Shown: piece after piece, positions 1-11,169 of the stretch | How positions within the stretch are numbered: position 1 is the stretch's first letter | How the letters are laid out: every line of letters starts with the position of its first letter | DNA from: Gammaproteobacteria bacterium | GTDB taxonomy: Bacteria; Pseudomonadota; Gammaproteobacteria; Xanthomonadales; SZUA-36 | Reading direction: 5' to 3' | Assembly (NCBI GenBank): GCA_021772935.1 | Contig: JAJFLA010000039.1 | Coordinates: forward strand, 1 to 60,911 | DNA length: 60,911 bases | Notes under the pieces: generated by a model | What the model saw: only the letters and a program-made list of their open reading frames with translations | What the model was told of the DNA's origin: nothing | Databases searched by the model: none | Position numbers and translations under genes: made by a program

Positions 1-1988
1 ACCAACCCCCATGCCCCCTCCTGAGTCAATGCAGGCAGGTTGAAATTCAGTGGAACATCGGTCGCATTACACATGATGGCAACGGCACCTGAACGGGCGA
101 TATGATCGTCGGTAAGCCGCTTGTCCGTATCGAATAACAACAATGTCAAGGCACTATCATGGTGCCATTGATGTAACTCCATACGCTTTCCGGTTGGGTT
201 AAGCCATTCAATATCATGCCAACCAGTATCATTTTGCGTACACCCGTGCAGGTAATTCACTTTAAGCAAATGCGGTAACGCTCGGCGCAAGCAAAGCAAG
301 GCCTTTACCTGGTGAAAAAAGTCCGGGTCGGAATACAGACCTTTCCAATTCAGCCAGCCAAGCTCATTGTCCTGCGCATAGGCATTATTGTTACCCTGCT
401 GAGAATTGCCAAATTCATCGCCAGCCAACAGCATTGGCGTACCTTTCGACAGTAGTAGGGTGGCCATCATGCTCAGCCGTTGCTGGCGGCGCAGATTATT
501 AATTACCTTATCTTTTGTTTCACCCTCAACACCGCAATTGTAGCTAAAATTATGCGAATGGCCATCGTGGTTGTCTTCACCATTGGCCTCATTGTGACGC
601 GTTCCATAACTGACCAGGTCGTTGAGTGTGAAGCCGTCGTGGCTGGTGATAAAATTGATACTGGCCTGCGGCGACCGTCCGCTTGCCTCAAACAGATCGG
701 ATGAGCCATGCAAACGCTTCGCCAGGTCACTCAGTTGATCTGGGTCACCCCGCCAGAACCGTCGAACCTTGTCTCGGTAACGATCATTCCATTCGGCCCA
801 ACGTGATGGAAACTGTCCCAGGTGATAACCGTTTGGCCCCGGATCCCAGGGTTCTGCGATCAGTTTCGCCGTCGCTAATTCCGTCTGGTCATTAATTTGT
901 TTCAAAAGACTGTGTGACGGATCAAAACCTTGTGCGGCTCTGCCAAGAATCGGTGCAAGGTCAAACCGGAAACCGTCCACGGCCATTTCTTTGTGCCAAT
1001 AAACAAGACTGTCCAGCACCAGCGACTGTACCTGGGGGTGGTCAGCATTCAGCGTGTTACCACAGCCGCTGTCATTGATGTAGCAAGCGGGGTTGCCGGG
1101 CTCGGTACGATAGTACGCAAGGTTATCAATCCCCTTGAAACTCACTGATGGACCTTGCCCATTACCCTCGCCGGTATGGTTGTAGACCACATCCAGAATG
1201 ACTTCGATACCGGCATCATGGATGGCATCTACCATTTCCCGAAACTCACTGCCTGCCTCCTGATCGGCATAACGTGAAGCGGGTGTAAAAAAATTGATAC
1301 TGTTATAACCCCAGTAATTCCTCAGCCCACGGCCAACAAGAAAGGCTTCGTCGATAAAGGCGTGTACCGGCATTAATTCCAGTGAGGTGATACCGAGCGA
1401 GCGTAGGTACTCAAGAATTTTTTTGTTGCTCAGCCCTCGGAACTTACCACGTTCATGTTCCGGAATATCTGGGTGACACATAGTGTAACCACGGACACTA
1501 GCCTCATAGATAACGGTTTCCGCCCATGGAATACGTGGATGTTTGGGTTTTAGAGCAGGTGCTGCCCCGGTCACAATGCACTTGGGAACAAAAGCCGCAC
1601 TATCGGTCAGGTTTGCTTGTAAAGGACCTGCACCGTTGAGCGTTGAAAGGTCAAAATCGAACACAGCCCCGGCCCACTGAAAAGCACCATCCAGCGCACG
1701 GGCATAAGGATCAATCAAAAGCTTACCGGGGTTATGCCTCAACCCTTCTGCAGGGGCCCATGGTCCATGGATGCGATAACCATAGCGTTGGCCAGGCTCA
1801 CAACCCGGTAGATAACCATGCCAGACATCATCTTGCTGGTCCGGTAAACGGTAGCGTTGCGTTTCCCGCGCATTTGTGTCAAAAAGACAAAGCTCAACCA
1901 CCTCGGCAGTTGATGAATACAGAGCAAAATTAACGCCTTCTCCGTCCCAGTGACTGCCCAAACAACCCGGTCTTCCAGACTGGATCAT
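1..1988 (-). CDS. glgX: Glycogen debranching enzyme GlgX (3' end cut by window edge)
   Basis: Isoamylase-type GH13 enzyme that hydrolyses alpha-1,6 branches of the limit dextrin left by glycogen phosphorylase, in the cytoplasm. I translated the minus strand from the ATG at 1988; the frame stays open to base 1 (662 codons). An N-terminal beta-sandwich (WDGEGVNFALYSS) precedes the barrel. GH13 signatures are complete: DVVYNHT, GFRFDLA (nucleophile D343), LIAEPW (E379) and SHDGF (D451). The start overlaps the glgP stop by 4 bases (ATGA), which implies translational coupling. E. coli GlgX is about 657 residues, so only a short C-terminal tail should be missing. The identity is firm; the C-terminus cannot be judged. 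Confidence 0.93.
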   Translation of the reverse strand, partial: MIQSGRPGCLGSHWDGEGVNFALYSSTAEVVELCLFDTNARETQRYRLPDQQDDVWHGYLPGCEPGQRYGYRIHGPWAPAEGLRHNPGKLLIDPYARALDGAFQWAGAVFDFDLSTLNGAGPLQANLTDSAAFVPKCIVTGAAPALKPKHPRIPWAETVIYEASVRGYTMCHPDIPEHERGKFRGLSNKKILEYLRSLGITSLELMPVHAFIDEAFLVGRGLRNYWGYNSINFFTPASRYADQEAGSEFREMVDAIHDAGIEVILDVVYNHTGEGNGQGPSVSFKGIDNLAYYRTEPGNPACYINDSGCGNTLNADHPQVQSLVLDSLVYWHKEMAVDGFRFDLAPILGRAAQGFDPSHSLLKQINDQTELATAKLIAEPWDPGPNGYHLGQFPSRWAEWNDRYRDKVRRFWRGDPDQLSDLAKRLHGSSDLFEASGRSPQASINFITSHDGFTLNDLVSYGTRHNEANGEDNHDGHSHNFSYNCGVEGETKDKVINNLRRQQRLSMMATLLLSKGTPMLLAGDEFGNSQQGNNNAYAQDNELGWLNWKGLYSDPDFFHQVKALLCLRRALPHLLKVNYLHGCTQNDTGWHDIEWLNPTGKRMELHQWHHDSALTLLLFDTDKRLTDDHIARSGAVAIMCNATDVPLNFNLPALTQEGAWGL

Positions 1989-4507
1989 GGCGCCTCGGTT
2001 GAAACCAATTCGAGCTGCCAGATATCCTGATTGTATTCACGCATGGTGCGGTCGGTAGAAAACCGTCCTGATGCCGCAACGTTGAGAATGCTCATACGGG
2101 TCCAGCCCTGCTGGTCCTGATAAGCATTGCCCACAGCTTCTTGTGTATCAATAAAGCTACGGAAATCTGCAGCAGTCATCCATGGGTCCTGTGGGTCCCG
2201 AATGGCAGCAATCACATCATTCAATACGGCGGGTTCAAAGCGATTAAAGTGCCCGTTGTCCAGCAAGCGCATCACACGTCTGAAATCTTTGTCCGCATCA
2301 ATAATGGCCTGCGGGTCATAAACTTCCTGCAAGGCGGGAATCTCATCAACTGTCAGGCCAAACAGAAAAAAGTTTTCTTCACCCACAGCCTCCAGAATTT
2401 CAACATTCGCACCATCCAGTGTGCCGATGGTAACCGCGCCATTCATCATGAATTTCATATTACCCGTACCCGAAGCTTCTTTACCGGCGGTTGATATCTG
2501 TTCCGACAAATCTGCTGCAGGGCAAATCAGTTCCATCCCCGAAACGTTGTAATCGGGGTAAAAAACCAGTTGTAAGCGCCCATTCATGGCTGGATCCGTG
2601 TTGATAACTGCAGCCACATTATTGATAAGTTTGATGACGTTCTTCGCCATCTCATAACCCGGCGCAGATTTCCCACCAATGATGATCACGCGGGGTGGTA
2701 ACTGATCACCATCACCACGTTGTATTCGGTCATACAAATGTACTGCATGCAAAACGTTCAATAACTGACGCTTGTATTCATGAATACGTTTAACCTGAAC
2801 ATCAAATAACATGACAGGGTCAACAACAAGCCTGGTTTTACTTTCAATATTGGCAGCCAGGCGTGCTTTGTTGGCTTGCTTGACTGCTCGCCACTCATTC
2901 TGGAATACACGGTCGTCGGCCAATGGTCTGAGTTTTTCAAGTAAATCCAGATTCGTGACCCATTCAGAACCAATATGACCACTGATCAAGCTGGCCAGAT
3001 CGGGATTACAGCCAGCCAGCCAGCGCCTTTGTGTTACGCCATTGGTCTTATTATTAAACTTCTCCGGCCACAAAGCGGCAAAATCACTGAACAAGCCCTG
3101 TTTTAATAATCGTGAGTGCAATTCAGCAACCCCATTGACCGAAAAACTGCCAACGATGGCGAGATAAGCCATCCGTATCACTTTTTCAGGTGTCTCCTGT
3201 ATCAGCGACATTCGCCGAAGAATATCCAGGTCACCGGGCCAGCGATGGCTTACTTCAGACAGGAAACGTGCATTGATCTCAAAAATAATCTCTAAAACAC
3301 GTGGCAACAAGTGTTCAAACATTGCCACTGACCATGTCTCCAAAGCCTCCGGTAGCAAGGTATGGTTGGTATAAGCCATAGTGGATGTTGTGATTTGCCA
3401 GGCGGCGTCCCAGCCCAAGCCGTGCTGGTCCATCAACAGACGCATTAACTCCGGTACCGCAATGGCTGGGTGTGTATCGTTGAGCTGAAAGCAATGCTTA
3501 TCGGAAAAACACTTGAAATCAGTCCCATTGAGCCTGACCCAATCATGCAAAATATCCTGCAAACTTGCAGAAGCCAGAAAATATTGCTGACGTAAGCGTA
3601 ATTCACGACCATTTTCGGTTTCTGCATTTGGATACAACACCATCGTGATGTTTTCCGCTTCATTCTTGGCCGCCACCGCGTCGGTATAACTACCGGCGTT
3701 GAACTCCTCAAGATCAAATTCATCCGTTGCTGCCGCTGACCATAGCCGCAAGGTATTAACAACATCATTTTTATAACCGGGAATCGGTAAATCATAGGGA
3801 ACAGCCAGCACATCGTGGGTATCAACCCAATCGATATGAAGATTACCCAGAGAGTCTTTAATCCGTGTAACACGACCACCAAACTTGATTATCCGGGCGC
3901 GTTCAATGCGTTCTATTTCCCAAGGGTAGCCTTCCCTCAACCAGGAATCAGGTTCTTCCATCTGCCTGCCGTTTTCCAGCCGCTGACGAAACATACCAAA
4001 CTCATAACGAATGCCGTAGCCGGTTACCGGCAGACCCAGCGTTGCGCAACTATCCAGAAAACAGGCTGCCAACCTGCCAAGACCACCGTTACCCAAGCCG
4101 GCATCGTGTTCCTGTTGATGAATATCTTCCAACTGGATACCCAGCCGGTCCAATGCTTCACGGGTTTCATTGGTAATATCAAGGTTCAACAAGGCGTTGC
4201 GCAGCAAGCGGCCCATCAGAAACTCCAACGACAGGTAACAAGCACGCTTGCCATGACTTAATTCCAGCTTGTTACTGGTCTCAATCCACCGTTCCATCAG
4301 GCGGTCGCGGGTAGCATGCACCAATGCCTTGTAGAGAAAGTGCTCCTGCTTGTAGAGCGTGCGTCTTCCCAACATGCGGCTGTGATAATGAATAGTGTCA
4401 GCCAGGATGGCATCTGAATCCATACCAAGGGGCAACAGGTTCATTAACTCCATATGACCGGACTGGTGATTTACGGGCTTATCATCGTCTGACCGAACCA
4501 TTGACAT
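1985..4507 (-). CDS. glgP: Glycogen/maltodextrin phosphorylase
   Basis: PLP-dependent GT35 phosphorylase of 840 residues that releases glucose-1-phosphate from alpha-1,4 glucan ends. Visible family signatures include YLSLEFLMGR near the N-terminus, NGGLGRLAACFLDS, RIHEYKRQLLN and the PLP segment EASGTGNMKFMMNG, where Lys685 should carry the cofactor. The length matches bacterial GlgP/MalP. The ATG follows directly after the glgB TAG with GGAGA just upstream; a second ATG two codons later is also possible. It lies between glgB and glgX, the usual degradation pair. Substrate preference (glycogen versus maltodextrin) cannot be read from the sequence; the operon partners favour glycogen. Confidence 0.95.
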   Translation of the reverse strand: MSMVRSDDDKPVNHQSGHMELMNLLPLGMDSDAILADTIHYHSRMLGRRTLYKQEHFLYKALVHATRDRLMERWIETSNKLELSHGKRACYLSLEFLMGRLLRNALLNLDITNETREALDRLGIQLEDIHQQEHDAGLGNGGLGRLAACFLDSCATLGLPVTGYGIRYEFGMFRQRLENGRQMEEPDSWLREGYPWEIERIERARIIKFGGRVTRIKDSLGNLHIDWVDTHDVLAVPYDLPIPGYKNDVVNTLRLWSAAATDEFDLEEFNAGSYTDAVAAKNEAENITMVLYPNAETENGRELRLRQQYFLASASLQDILHDWVRLNGTDFKCFSDKHCFQLNDTHPAIAVPELMRLLMDQHGLGWDAAWQITTSTMAYTNHTLLPEALETWSVAMFEHLLPRVLEIIFEINARFLSEVSHRWPGDLDILRRMSLIQETPEKVIRMAYLAIVGSFSVNGVAELHSRLLKQGLFSDFAALWPEKFNNKTNGVTQRRWLAGCNPDLASLISGHIGSEWVTNLDLLEKLRPLADDRVFQNEWRAVKQANKARLAANIESKTRLVVDPVMLFDVQVKRIHEYKRQLLNVLHAVHLYDRIQRGDGDQLPPRVIIIGGKSAPGYEMAKNVIKLINNVAAVINTDPAMNGRLQLVFYPDYNVSGMELICPAADLSEQISTAGKEASGTGNMKFMMNGAVTIGTLDGANVEILEAVGEENFFLFGLTVDEIPALQEVYDPQAIIDADKDFRRVMRLLDNGHFNRFEPAVLNDVIAAIRDPQDPWMTAADFRSFIDTQEAVGNAYQDQQGWTRMSILNVAASGRFSTDRTMREYNQDIWQLELVSTEAP

Positions 4508-6709
4508 CTATTCTCCGCGTTTCCCGTCAACGGGACCGTTAATTTTTAACATAATGGTGGCCAGTGGCGGCAGGTCCAATTGCAGGGACTGGCGCTGTTC
4601 GTGTGCCCTGATACGTTGCGTGTGTAGCTCTCCACTAATGCCAACACCACTACCACCATATTTTGCAGAATCGGTATTAAGCAATTCTGAATAACAACCC
4701 ATTCGTGGTACACCAACACGATAACCCGACCGGACCAGCGGTGTGAAATTGCTGATGCAAATGACAAAACTGCCATCTGCAGCCCATCGTAACCAGCACA
4801 AAATACTGCTATCACTGTCTTGCCAATCCAGCCACTCGAAACCCTCGGCATTGAAGTCGAGTTCATGCAATGCCGTGGTAGCCCGGTACACCTGATTGAG
4901 GTCACGTACCAAGGCCTGAATGCCCCGATGCGATGGTTGCTCCAATAAGTGCCAGTCCAGGGATTGATCGTGATTCCATTCTCTTTCCTGAGCAATTTCT
5001 GCACCCATAAACAACAACTTTTTACCCGGGTGCCCGTACATGAAGCCATAATAAGCCCGCAGGTTGGCAAAGCGCTGCCAATCATCACCCGGCATACGAC
5101 CAAGCAATGACCGCTTACCGTGCACAACTTCATCGTGTGACAGGGGCAGAACAAAGTTCTCATCAAACGCGTAAACCAAACCGAACGTCATCTTGTCATG
5201 GTGATATTTGCGATGAACCGGATCCTCACTCATGTAAGTTAAAGTGTCATTCATCCAGCCCATGTTCCACTTGTAGGTAAAGCCGAGCCCTCCGGAATGC
5301 GTGGGCTGCGAAACACCAGGCCAGGCGGTGGACTCCTCTGCGTAGCTGGTGGCGCTGTAGCTATGAATGATTTCATTCAATTCACGTAGGAAAGCCACCG
5401 CCTCAAGGTGCTCATTGCCACCTCGCTCATTCGGTAGCCATTCGCCTTGCTGCCGGGAATAATCCAGGTAAAGCATTGAAGCCACTGCATCCACTCGCAG
5501 GGCATCGATATGAAACTCGTCGATCCAGTAAAGCGCACTGCCTACCAGGTAGTTGAGTATTTCCCGCCTGCCATAGTTGAATATCAAGGTTCCCCAGTCA
5601 CGATGCTCACCTTTTCTTGGGTCTTCGTACTCATACAGTGCAGAGCCATCAAAACGACGCAAGCCATGTTCATCTTTGGGAAAATGTGCCGGTACCCAAT
5701 CCATGATGACACCAATACCTGCCTGGTGCAGACGGTCCACCAGAAAGCGGAAATCATCCGGACTGCCAAACCGTTGTGTCGGCGCATACATACCGATAGG
5801 TTGATAGCCCCAGGAGCCATCGAATGGGTGTTCGGTAATGGGTAATAACTCTACATGGGTAAAGTTCATCTGCTGAACATAGTCCACCAGTTTCTCAGCG
5901 AGCTCCCGGTACGTCAGGTATTGATGCTTGTCGCCACCGCGCTGCCATGAGCCGAGGTGAACCTCATAAATGCAGATGGCCTGGTCCATTTTTGGAACAG
6001 GGGTTTGGCGGGCCATCCATTCGCCATCCCGCCAACGGTGATGGCTTTTATAAACCACCGATGCGTTACCCGGCGGGGCCTCATGAAACTGACCCATTGG
6101 GTCAGATTTGTATGGCAGAAGCTCACCTTGCTTGTCCAGCAATTCAAACTTGTACTGTGCACCACACTTAAGCCCGGGAATAAAAATTTCCCACAAGCCA
6201 TTACCGGGATGCAATCGCATAACATGGCAGCGACCATCCCAGTCATTGAAGTCACCAATCACACTGGCACGTGAGGAATTGGGTGCCCATACCGCAAATG
6301 AAGTACCCCTAACACCAAGCAAACGTGTCCGCTGCGCGCCCAGTTTTCTAAAAATTTCCCGGTGCGAGCCCTGGCTCATCAGGTAGAGATCGAGGTCACC
6401 CAGCATGGCTGGGAAACGGTAAGCATCTTCCAGCTTACAAACACTTCCATCCACACGCATGACCTGTAGACGATAACTGCGTTTTCGAACAGGCATTTCT
6501 ATTTCAAATATCCCGGCCGGGTGTACCTGTTGCATTGGCAAAGCAGCGCTGACACCGGTAAGCAACAAAGCCACCGACACAGCGTTCGGCTGAAAGGTTC
6601 GAACAATGCGTACGTCACCCTCCCGATGAATCCCAAACAAGGAGAACGGGTTACTATGCCGACCGCCAGCTAAAGCGTTGAGCGTTGCTTTGTTGAGTTT
6701 ACTAGGCAC
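4508..6709 (-). CDS. glgB: 1,4-alpha-glucan branching enzyme GlgB
   Basis: GH13 branching enzyme that cuts an alpha-1,4 chain and rejoins it as an alpha-1,6 branch. The frame is open further upstream, but I place the start at GTG 6709, giving 733 residues. From that start the catalytic residues fall at D407 (RVDAVASML), E458 (AEEST) and D526 (LSHDEVVHG), essentially the E. coli numbering (405/458/526, recalled). The N-terminus carries an N1/CBM48-like module (residues about 1-220) before the barrel. This start overlaps the last 8 bases of glgA, so the two are probably translationally coupled; no strong Shine-Dalgarno is visible. It abuts glgP with no gap. Confidence 0.94.
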   Translation of the reverse strand: MPSKLNKATLNALAGGRHSNPFSLFGIHREGDVRIVRTFQPNAVSVALLLTGVSAALPMQQVHPAGIFEIEMPVRKRSYRLQVMRVDGSVCKLEDAYRFPAMLGDLDLYLMSQGSHREIFRKLGAQRTRLLGVRGTSFAVWAPNSSRASVIGDFNDWDGRCHVMRLHPGNGLWEIFIPGLKCGAQYKFELLDKQGELLPYKSDPMGQFHEAPPGNASVVYKSHHRWRDGEWMARQTPVPKMDQAICIYEVHLGSWQRGGDKHQYLTYRELAEKLVDYVQQMNFTHVELLPITEHPFDGSWGYQPIGMYAPTQRFGSPDDFRFLVDRLHQAGIGVIMDWVPAHFPKDEHGLRRFDGSALYEYEDPRKGEHRDWGTLIFNYGRREILNYLVGSALYWIDEFHIDALRVDAVASMLYLDYSRQQGEWLPNERGGNEHLEAVAFLRELNEIIHSYSATSYAEESTAWPGVSQPTHSGGLGFTYKWNMGWMNDTLTYMSEDPVHRKYHHDKMTFGLVYAFDENFVLPLSHDEVVHGKRSLLGRMPGDDWQRFANLRAYYGFMYGHPGKKLLFMGAEIAQEREWNHDQSLDWHLLEQPSHRGIQALVRDLNQVYRATTALHELDFNAEGFEWLDWQDSDSSILCWLRWAADGSFVICISNFTPLVRSGYRVGVPRMGCYSELLNTDSAKYGGSGVGISGELHTQRIRAHEQRQSLQLDLPPLATIMLKINGPVDGKRGE

Positions 6710-8228
6710 TTTGATACAGGCTTTTTCGATAAATTGTTGCGGCTGTATGCCAACTGAAGCGTCTCTCAGCCGCATCTGAACAGATTTTTTCCCAGCGCGA
6801 TGGCTCTTCCTGTTTGATGTAAATGGCCCGACGCACACAGCTGACGAAGTTTTCTGCCTGCTCTGCTGGTGAATTACCGTCAAAAACAAAGCCATCGCTA
6901 CCATCACTAACCGTGTCTTTCAAACCACCAATCGCGTGCACAACGCATGGTTGACCAGCACGCATGGCCAGCATCTGGCTGATGCCGCAAGGCTCAAAAC
7001 TGCTCGGCATCAGAAACAGGTCTGCTATTGAATAAAGCGGGCCGGATAACGAATCCACATAGCCACACAAGTATAAAAAATTATCATATTTCCTGGCAAT
7101 ATCAATAAAACGATCTTCAAGTTCTTTTTCACCATTTCCCAGCATGATGAAAAGGCTATCAGGACCTACCGCTGTAAGAATGGCTTCTAATGCAGTTTGA
7201 TGACCACTGACTGGCTCAAGGAACAAGGGTACTTTTTGGCCTACTACTCTGCCTATCGACAACAGGAGGTTCCGAGGCCGCTTGCCTTTGTGTTGTTCAA
7301 TCCATTCAATCGCCGGCTGGCTGGCATACATAATGTCAGACTGCCGCGCAATAAGTCGCAGCAGCTCATCCCAACCCAGTACCGAATCAGTGTTTTCCGG
7401 ATACATACAACCATTGAGTATCCCAAGCAATCGCCCGTCAGAATATGCCTTGCGTAACTCCTCTTCCAGACCTTCGCCACCGCTGAATCCCGTTAAACGA
7501 TCACTGCTTCGTTGAATTTCCATGGCGTAACCAGGTGATACCGTATTGATCCCGTCTGCCAGCCGAATAGCCGCAGCCATGAAGTTGACGCAGTTATCGT
7601 ATTTGGGATCTTGCAGACAATCCGCATGTTGCACCAGGTCAGGAAACCAGGACTCAAGAGAGGAGTCATCGCCCCGCAGTGGTCTCACCCCCTGATAGGC
7701 GAGGTTATGGATGGTAAACACGACTCGTACTTTCTTGAGCGGAGCTTGCGCGCTGTCGAACTGCCGTAACGCAGGAATCAGGCCCGTATGCCAGTCGTTT
7801 AAATGCAGAACATCCGGTGGCGACTGACAATCGTTAACCCACGCAACAATCGCTGCATTAAAAAATGCAAACTTGGCCGCATCGATCGCAAACGGCTTGC
7901 CAGAATCATCGCTAATATAGATTTGACCTGGCCCGTTGGGTGACAGCAATGGATGTTCAATAACATAGTGTTCAACCGGGCTTTCAGCAACAAGTACCTG
8001 GTACAGGTCAGCTGGGTATGAGCGACCAGCAAACTCTACATCTACTTTTTGATAGAAGCTGGCCCCTGGCAGCTTATGTAACATTCCATAGGAAGGCGTA
8101 ATCACACGCACTTGCATACCCGTAGCCGCCAACGCGAGCGGAAGATCACGAACCACGTCACCAACACCACCAACTTTACCCCTCGGCAAGGCATCGTTTT
8201 CTGCTGCCACTATCCAGATTCGTTTCAT
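6702..8228 (-). CDS. glgA: Glycogen synthase (ADP-glucose type)
   Basis: GT5 glycosyltransferase of 508 residues that elongates alpha-1,4 glucan using ADP-glucose. The N-terminal sugar-nucleotide motif appears as KVGGVGDVVRDLP near residue 18, and the C-terminal GT-B signature as EPCGISQMLAMRAGQPCVV. The length is close to the usual 475-520. It starts with ATG 16 bases after glgC and ends inside glgB, so precursor synthesis, elongation and branching are made from one transcript. Nothing is missing from the core motifs. Assignment to GlgA rather than a starch-synthase-like paralogue rests on the glgC neighbour. Confidence 0.94.
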   Translation of the reverse strand: MKRIWIVAAENDALPRGKVGGVGDVVRDLPLALAATGMQVRVITPSYGMLHKLPGASFYQKVDVEFAGRSYPADLYQVLVAESPVEHYVIEHPLLSPNGPGQIYISDDSGKPFAIDAAKFAFFNAAIVAWVNDCQSPPDVLHLNDWHTGLIPALRQFDSAQAPLKKVRVVFTIHNLAYQGVRPLRGDDSSLESWFPDLVQHADCLQDPKYDNCVNFMAAAIRLADGINTVSPGYAMEIQRSSDRLTGFSGGEGLEEELRKAYSDGRLLGILNGCMYPENTDSVLGWDELLRLIARQSDIMYASQPAIEWIEQHKGKRPRNLLLSIGRVVGQKVPLFLEPVSGHQTALEAILTAVGPDSLFIMLGNGEKELEDRFIDIARKYDNFLYLCGYVDSLSGPLYSIADLFLMPSSFEPCGISQMLAMRAGQPCVVHAIGGLKDTVSDGSDGFVFDGNSPAEQAENFVSCVRRAIYIKQEEPSRWEKICSDAAERRFSWHTAATIYRKSLYQSA

Positions 8229-8244
8229 GCTAAAACCGTGTAGC

Positions 8245-9528
8245 TCAACGTGTGTGGTGCAGCTTTTGTTTAAGCATGTCAGGAGTTACAAGCGTGTGGC
8301 CAGCTTCGGTTACACGGAAACCCCGAGCTCGATCCGCATCCAGGTCCACCCCAATTTCCGTACCTTCCGGAATCACCGAACCACGGTCAATGATCGCGCC
8401 GCGGATCGTACAGTGCTCCATGATTTCACAATCCGGCAGGATCAATGAACTCTCAATTTTGCTATAGGAATGTATTTTACAATTAGAAAAAATTAGCGAC
8501 TTCCTGATACTTGCACCGGAAATGATACAGCCGGCCGAGACCATGGATTCAGTTGCCTGACCGCACCTGCCCGATTGGTTGTAAACGAACTTTGCTGGTG
8601 GCGCCTGGAGCTGGTGAGTCAAGATCGGCCACTGACTGTCATACAGGTCAAGCTGCGGCAGCACAGAGTTCAGCTCCATGTTGGCTTCCCAATAGGCATC
8701 CAGTGTCCCCACATCCCTCCAATAAGCCTGCTTTTGCGTTTTTGGGTCACGGAACGGGTATGCGAAGACCTGGTAGTTTTCGATAATGGATGGAATGATA
8801 TTTTTGCCAAAATCATGTTCCGACCCCGGCACATCGGCATCCTTGATCACCTGCTCATAAAGAAAATCTGTGTTAAACACATAATTGCCCATGGATGCCA
8901 GGCACAGTCCTTCCTTGCCCGGGATGGACGCAGGTTGCTCAGGCTTTTCATTAAACTCTATCACTCGGCCCGTTTCATCTACCGTCATGACGCCAAACTG
9001 GCCCGCAGCCTCTGCCAGTGGTATCTCCACGCAACTGACCGTCATGTCAGCTTTATTCTCCACATGGAATGCCAGAAAGGCACCATAATCCATCTTGTAA
9101 ACATGGTCCCCAGCCAAGATCAATACAAACCGGGGTTGATGTGTACGAATAATGTCGAGGTTCTGAAATACCGCGTCAGCCGTACCGAGATACCAGTCAT
9201 CACTGACACGCTGCGAGGCCGGCAAAATTTCGATGAATTCGCGTTGTGATACCTGGTAACCAGTCCAGCCGTGCACCAGGTGACGAATGAGTGAGTGAGC
9301 CTTGTACTGCGTGGCCACACCAATGCGTCGAACACCCGAATTAATGCAATTGGACAAAGGAAAATCAATGATCCGCAGCTTGCCGCCAAAATGGACACCC
9401 GGCTTGGCTCGCCAATCGGTTAATTCGTACAAGCGGGAGCCACGACCGCCAGCCAGGATCAAAGCCACAGTGTCGCGGGTTAATCGACTGACATAGCGGC
9501 CCTGCTCAGTAAGGGTTTGAGCACTCAT
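8245..9528 (-). CDS. glgC: Glucose-1-phosphate adenylyltransferase
   Basis: ADP-glucose pyrophosphorylase, the committed and normally allosterically controlled step of glycogen synthesis. The nucleotidyltransferase motif [15 protein letters not shown] lies at the N-terminus, followed by [19 protein letters not shown] and the product-site region FNEKPEQP; a left-handed beta-helix region closes the protein. I start at ATG 9528 (427 residues, near E. coli's 431) because AGAGGA precedes it; the frame upstream of this ATG overlaps malQ and has no family resemblance. It sits 52 bases after malQ, the widest gap in the operon, so an internal promoter is conceivable but not seen. Confidence 0.94.
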   Translation of the reverse strand: MSAQTLTEQGRYVSRLTRDTVALILAGGRGSRLYELTDWRAKPGVHFGGKLRIIDFPLSNCINSGVRRIGVATQYKAHSLIRHLVHGWTGYQVSQREFIEILPASQRVSDDWYLGTADAVFQNLDIIRTHQPRFVLILAGDHVYKMDYGAFLAFHVENKADMTVSCVEIPLAEAAGQFGVMTVDETGRVIEFNEKPEQPASIPGKEGLCLASMGNYVFNTDFLYEQVIKDADVPGSEHDFGKNIIPSIIENYQVFAYPFRDPKTQKQAYWRDVGTLDAYWEANMELNSVLPQLDLYDSQWPILTHQLQAPPAKFVYNQSGRCGQATESMVSAGCIISGASIRKSLIFSNCKIHSYSKIESSLILPDCEIMEHCTIRGAIIDRGSVIPEGTEIGVDLDADRARGFRVTEAGHTLVTPDMLKQKLHHTR

Positions 9529-9580
9529 ATGGATTCGTCCTCTTACGTTTGTGTAACAGGCGAAGTGTATCGCGAAATAC

Positions 9581-11161
9581 TCAAGTGCGGGACGTTTCCT
9601 TAACCATGCTGGCAACGGACTCACAGAACGCTGGTGATAGTTGCTCTTCACTCACTCGCCAGCGCCAGTTATTCATGGTTGTCCCGGGTATGTTTAACCG
9701 TGCATCCGAACCCAGCCCCAGGAAATCCTGCAGCGGAGCGATGGCCAGTCTGGACTGACTGTTGAATGCCAACCTGATCATATCCAGGTGGATGGTCTCA
9801 CGGGTACCACCGGTCACCTTCAATGCGTTCTTCTGGGTTTCAATGATTTCCTTCGCGGACCTGGTGTCTTTATCATCACCACTAAACCATCCCATCGTTG
9901 TGTCATTGTCATGGGTTCCGGTATAGCACACGCTATTGTTGCCAATATCGTCAAGACTAAAGGCCGGGTTACCCACTTCAAACTGCAACACCTTCATGCC
10001 CGGAATATTGTGGCGATGACGCAAGCCGTCGACGGCAGGTGTAATAACACCGAGATCTTCGGCCACGATGGGAAGCTTACCCAAAGCCGTGTGCATGGCA
10101 TCAAACAAACCGTCCCGGGGGCCAGGTAACCACTCACCTTCACGCGCGGTTTCTGCACCAAACTGAACCGACCAAAAAGATTCAAAGCCCCGAAAATGAT
10201 CAATCCTGACCAAGTCTGACTGGTTAGCCGCATGTTGCATACGCTCTATCCACCACTGGTAGCCGTTGGACTCATGGTATTTCCAGTCATACAAGGGGTT
10301 GCCCCAGAGTTGACCATCGATGCTGAAATAATCTGGTGGTACACCCGAGATGTGCGATGGACGACCATTCTGGTCGATCAACAGAATTTCAGGGTGGGCC
10401 CAGGCGTCCGCGCTATCCAATGCAATATAAATAGGCATATCACCAAACAGGTATACACGGTTCTGATGGGCATATTGCTGCAGCGTTTGCCATTGCTGGT
10501 CAAACAAAAACTGGGTGATCTTGACATTTTCTATTGCCTCACGCTGGCATTCCTGTACCTGCCGCATCGCGTCCGCCTCACGGTGAGTGAATACGCTGTC
10601 CCATTCTGGCCAGGGGCGCTCACCATGCTGGGTTTTAAGAATGCGGTAGACACTGTAATCATTCAGCCAGCGGCTGTCATGCAAATCCAGAAATGCCGCA
10701 TAGGCTGCCTTCATTTTTGCACTGACGGTTGCAGAAAAGCGCTGCGCTGCCAGCGTCAACAATGCAGATTTTTTTTGGATCAGTTGCCCATAGTCAACAC
10801 TTTTAGAGGACAATCCAGTGAGCACTTGGGCCTCATCAACCGTCAACAAGCCCAGACGGATAAGTGGCTCGATACCAATCAACATTTCATTGCCAGCAAA
10901 GGCCGACAAGGGTTGATAAGGTGAATCGCCATAAGCCGTCGGGCCGGTAGGCAGAAACTGCCATACAGCAATATTCATACTGGCCAAACTATCAATAAAG
11001 GCCAACGCACTGTCGCCGATATCACCCATCCCATACGGACCGGCAAGCGAAGCAAAATGCATCCCCACTCCAGCTTTCCTACCACCTGGTAAAACAGTCG
11101 GCTCTGTCGGGGCTGACCCGTTTGGGTCTGCTTTTTCTGGTGTGATTTGACTATCCATCAT
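9581..11161 (-). CDS. malQ: 4-alpha-glucanotransferase (amylomaltase)
   Basis: GH77 enzyme of 526 residues that disproportionates maltodextrins, releasing glucose and lengthening chains for phosphorylase. Recognisable segments are [63 protein letters not shown] (nucleophile Asp in RIDHF), the acid/base Glu in [12 protein letters not shown], and [13 protein letters not shown] lies five bases before the ATG. It starts 8 bases after the glk stop, so the glucose it releases can be phosphorylated by the co-transcribed glucokinase. The family assignment is secure. Confidence 0.95.
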   Translation of the reverse strand: MMDSQITPEKADPNGSAPTEPTVLPGGRKAGVGMHFASLAGPYGMGDIGDSALAFIDSLASMNIAVWQFLPTGPTAYGDSPYQPLSAFAGNEMLIGIEPLIRLGLLTVDEAQVLTGLSSKSVDYGQLIQKKSALLTLAAQRFSATVSAKMKAAYAAFLDLHDSRWLNDYSVYRILKTQHGERPWPEWDSVFTHREADAMRQVQECQREAIENVKITQFLFDQQWQTLQQYAHQNRVYLFGDMPIYIALDSADAWAHPEILLIDQNGRPSHISGVPPDYFSIDGQLWGNPLYDWKYHESNGYQWWIERMQHAANQSDLVRIDHFRGFESFWSVQFGAETAREGEWLPGPRDGLFDAMHTALGKLPIVAEDLGVITPAVDGLRHRHNIPGMKVLQFEVGNPAFSLDDIGNNSVCYTGTHDNDTTMGWFSGDDKDTRSAKEIIETQKNALKVTGGTRETIHLDMIRLAFNSQSRLAIAPLQDFLGLGSDARLNIPGTTMNNWRWRVSEEQLSPAFCESVASMVKETSRT

Positions 11162-11169
11162 TTAACCTT

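Noticed and set aside
6710-6907. N-terminal extension of the GlgB frame
   Set aside because: It lies wholly inside glgA, reads as non-conserved basic sequence, and the GTG at 6709 gives the expected catalytic numbering.
9529-9651. Longer start for GlgC
   Set aside because: The extra 41 residues overlap malQ and precede a well-placed ATG with a ribosome site.
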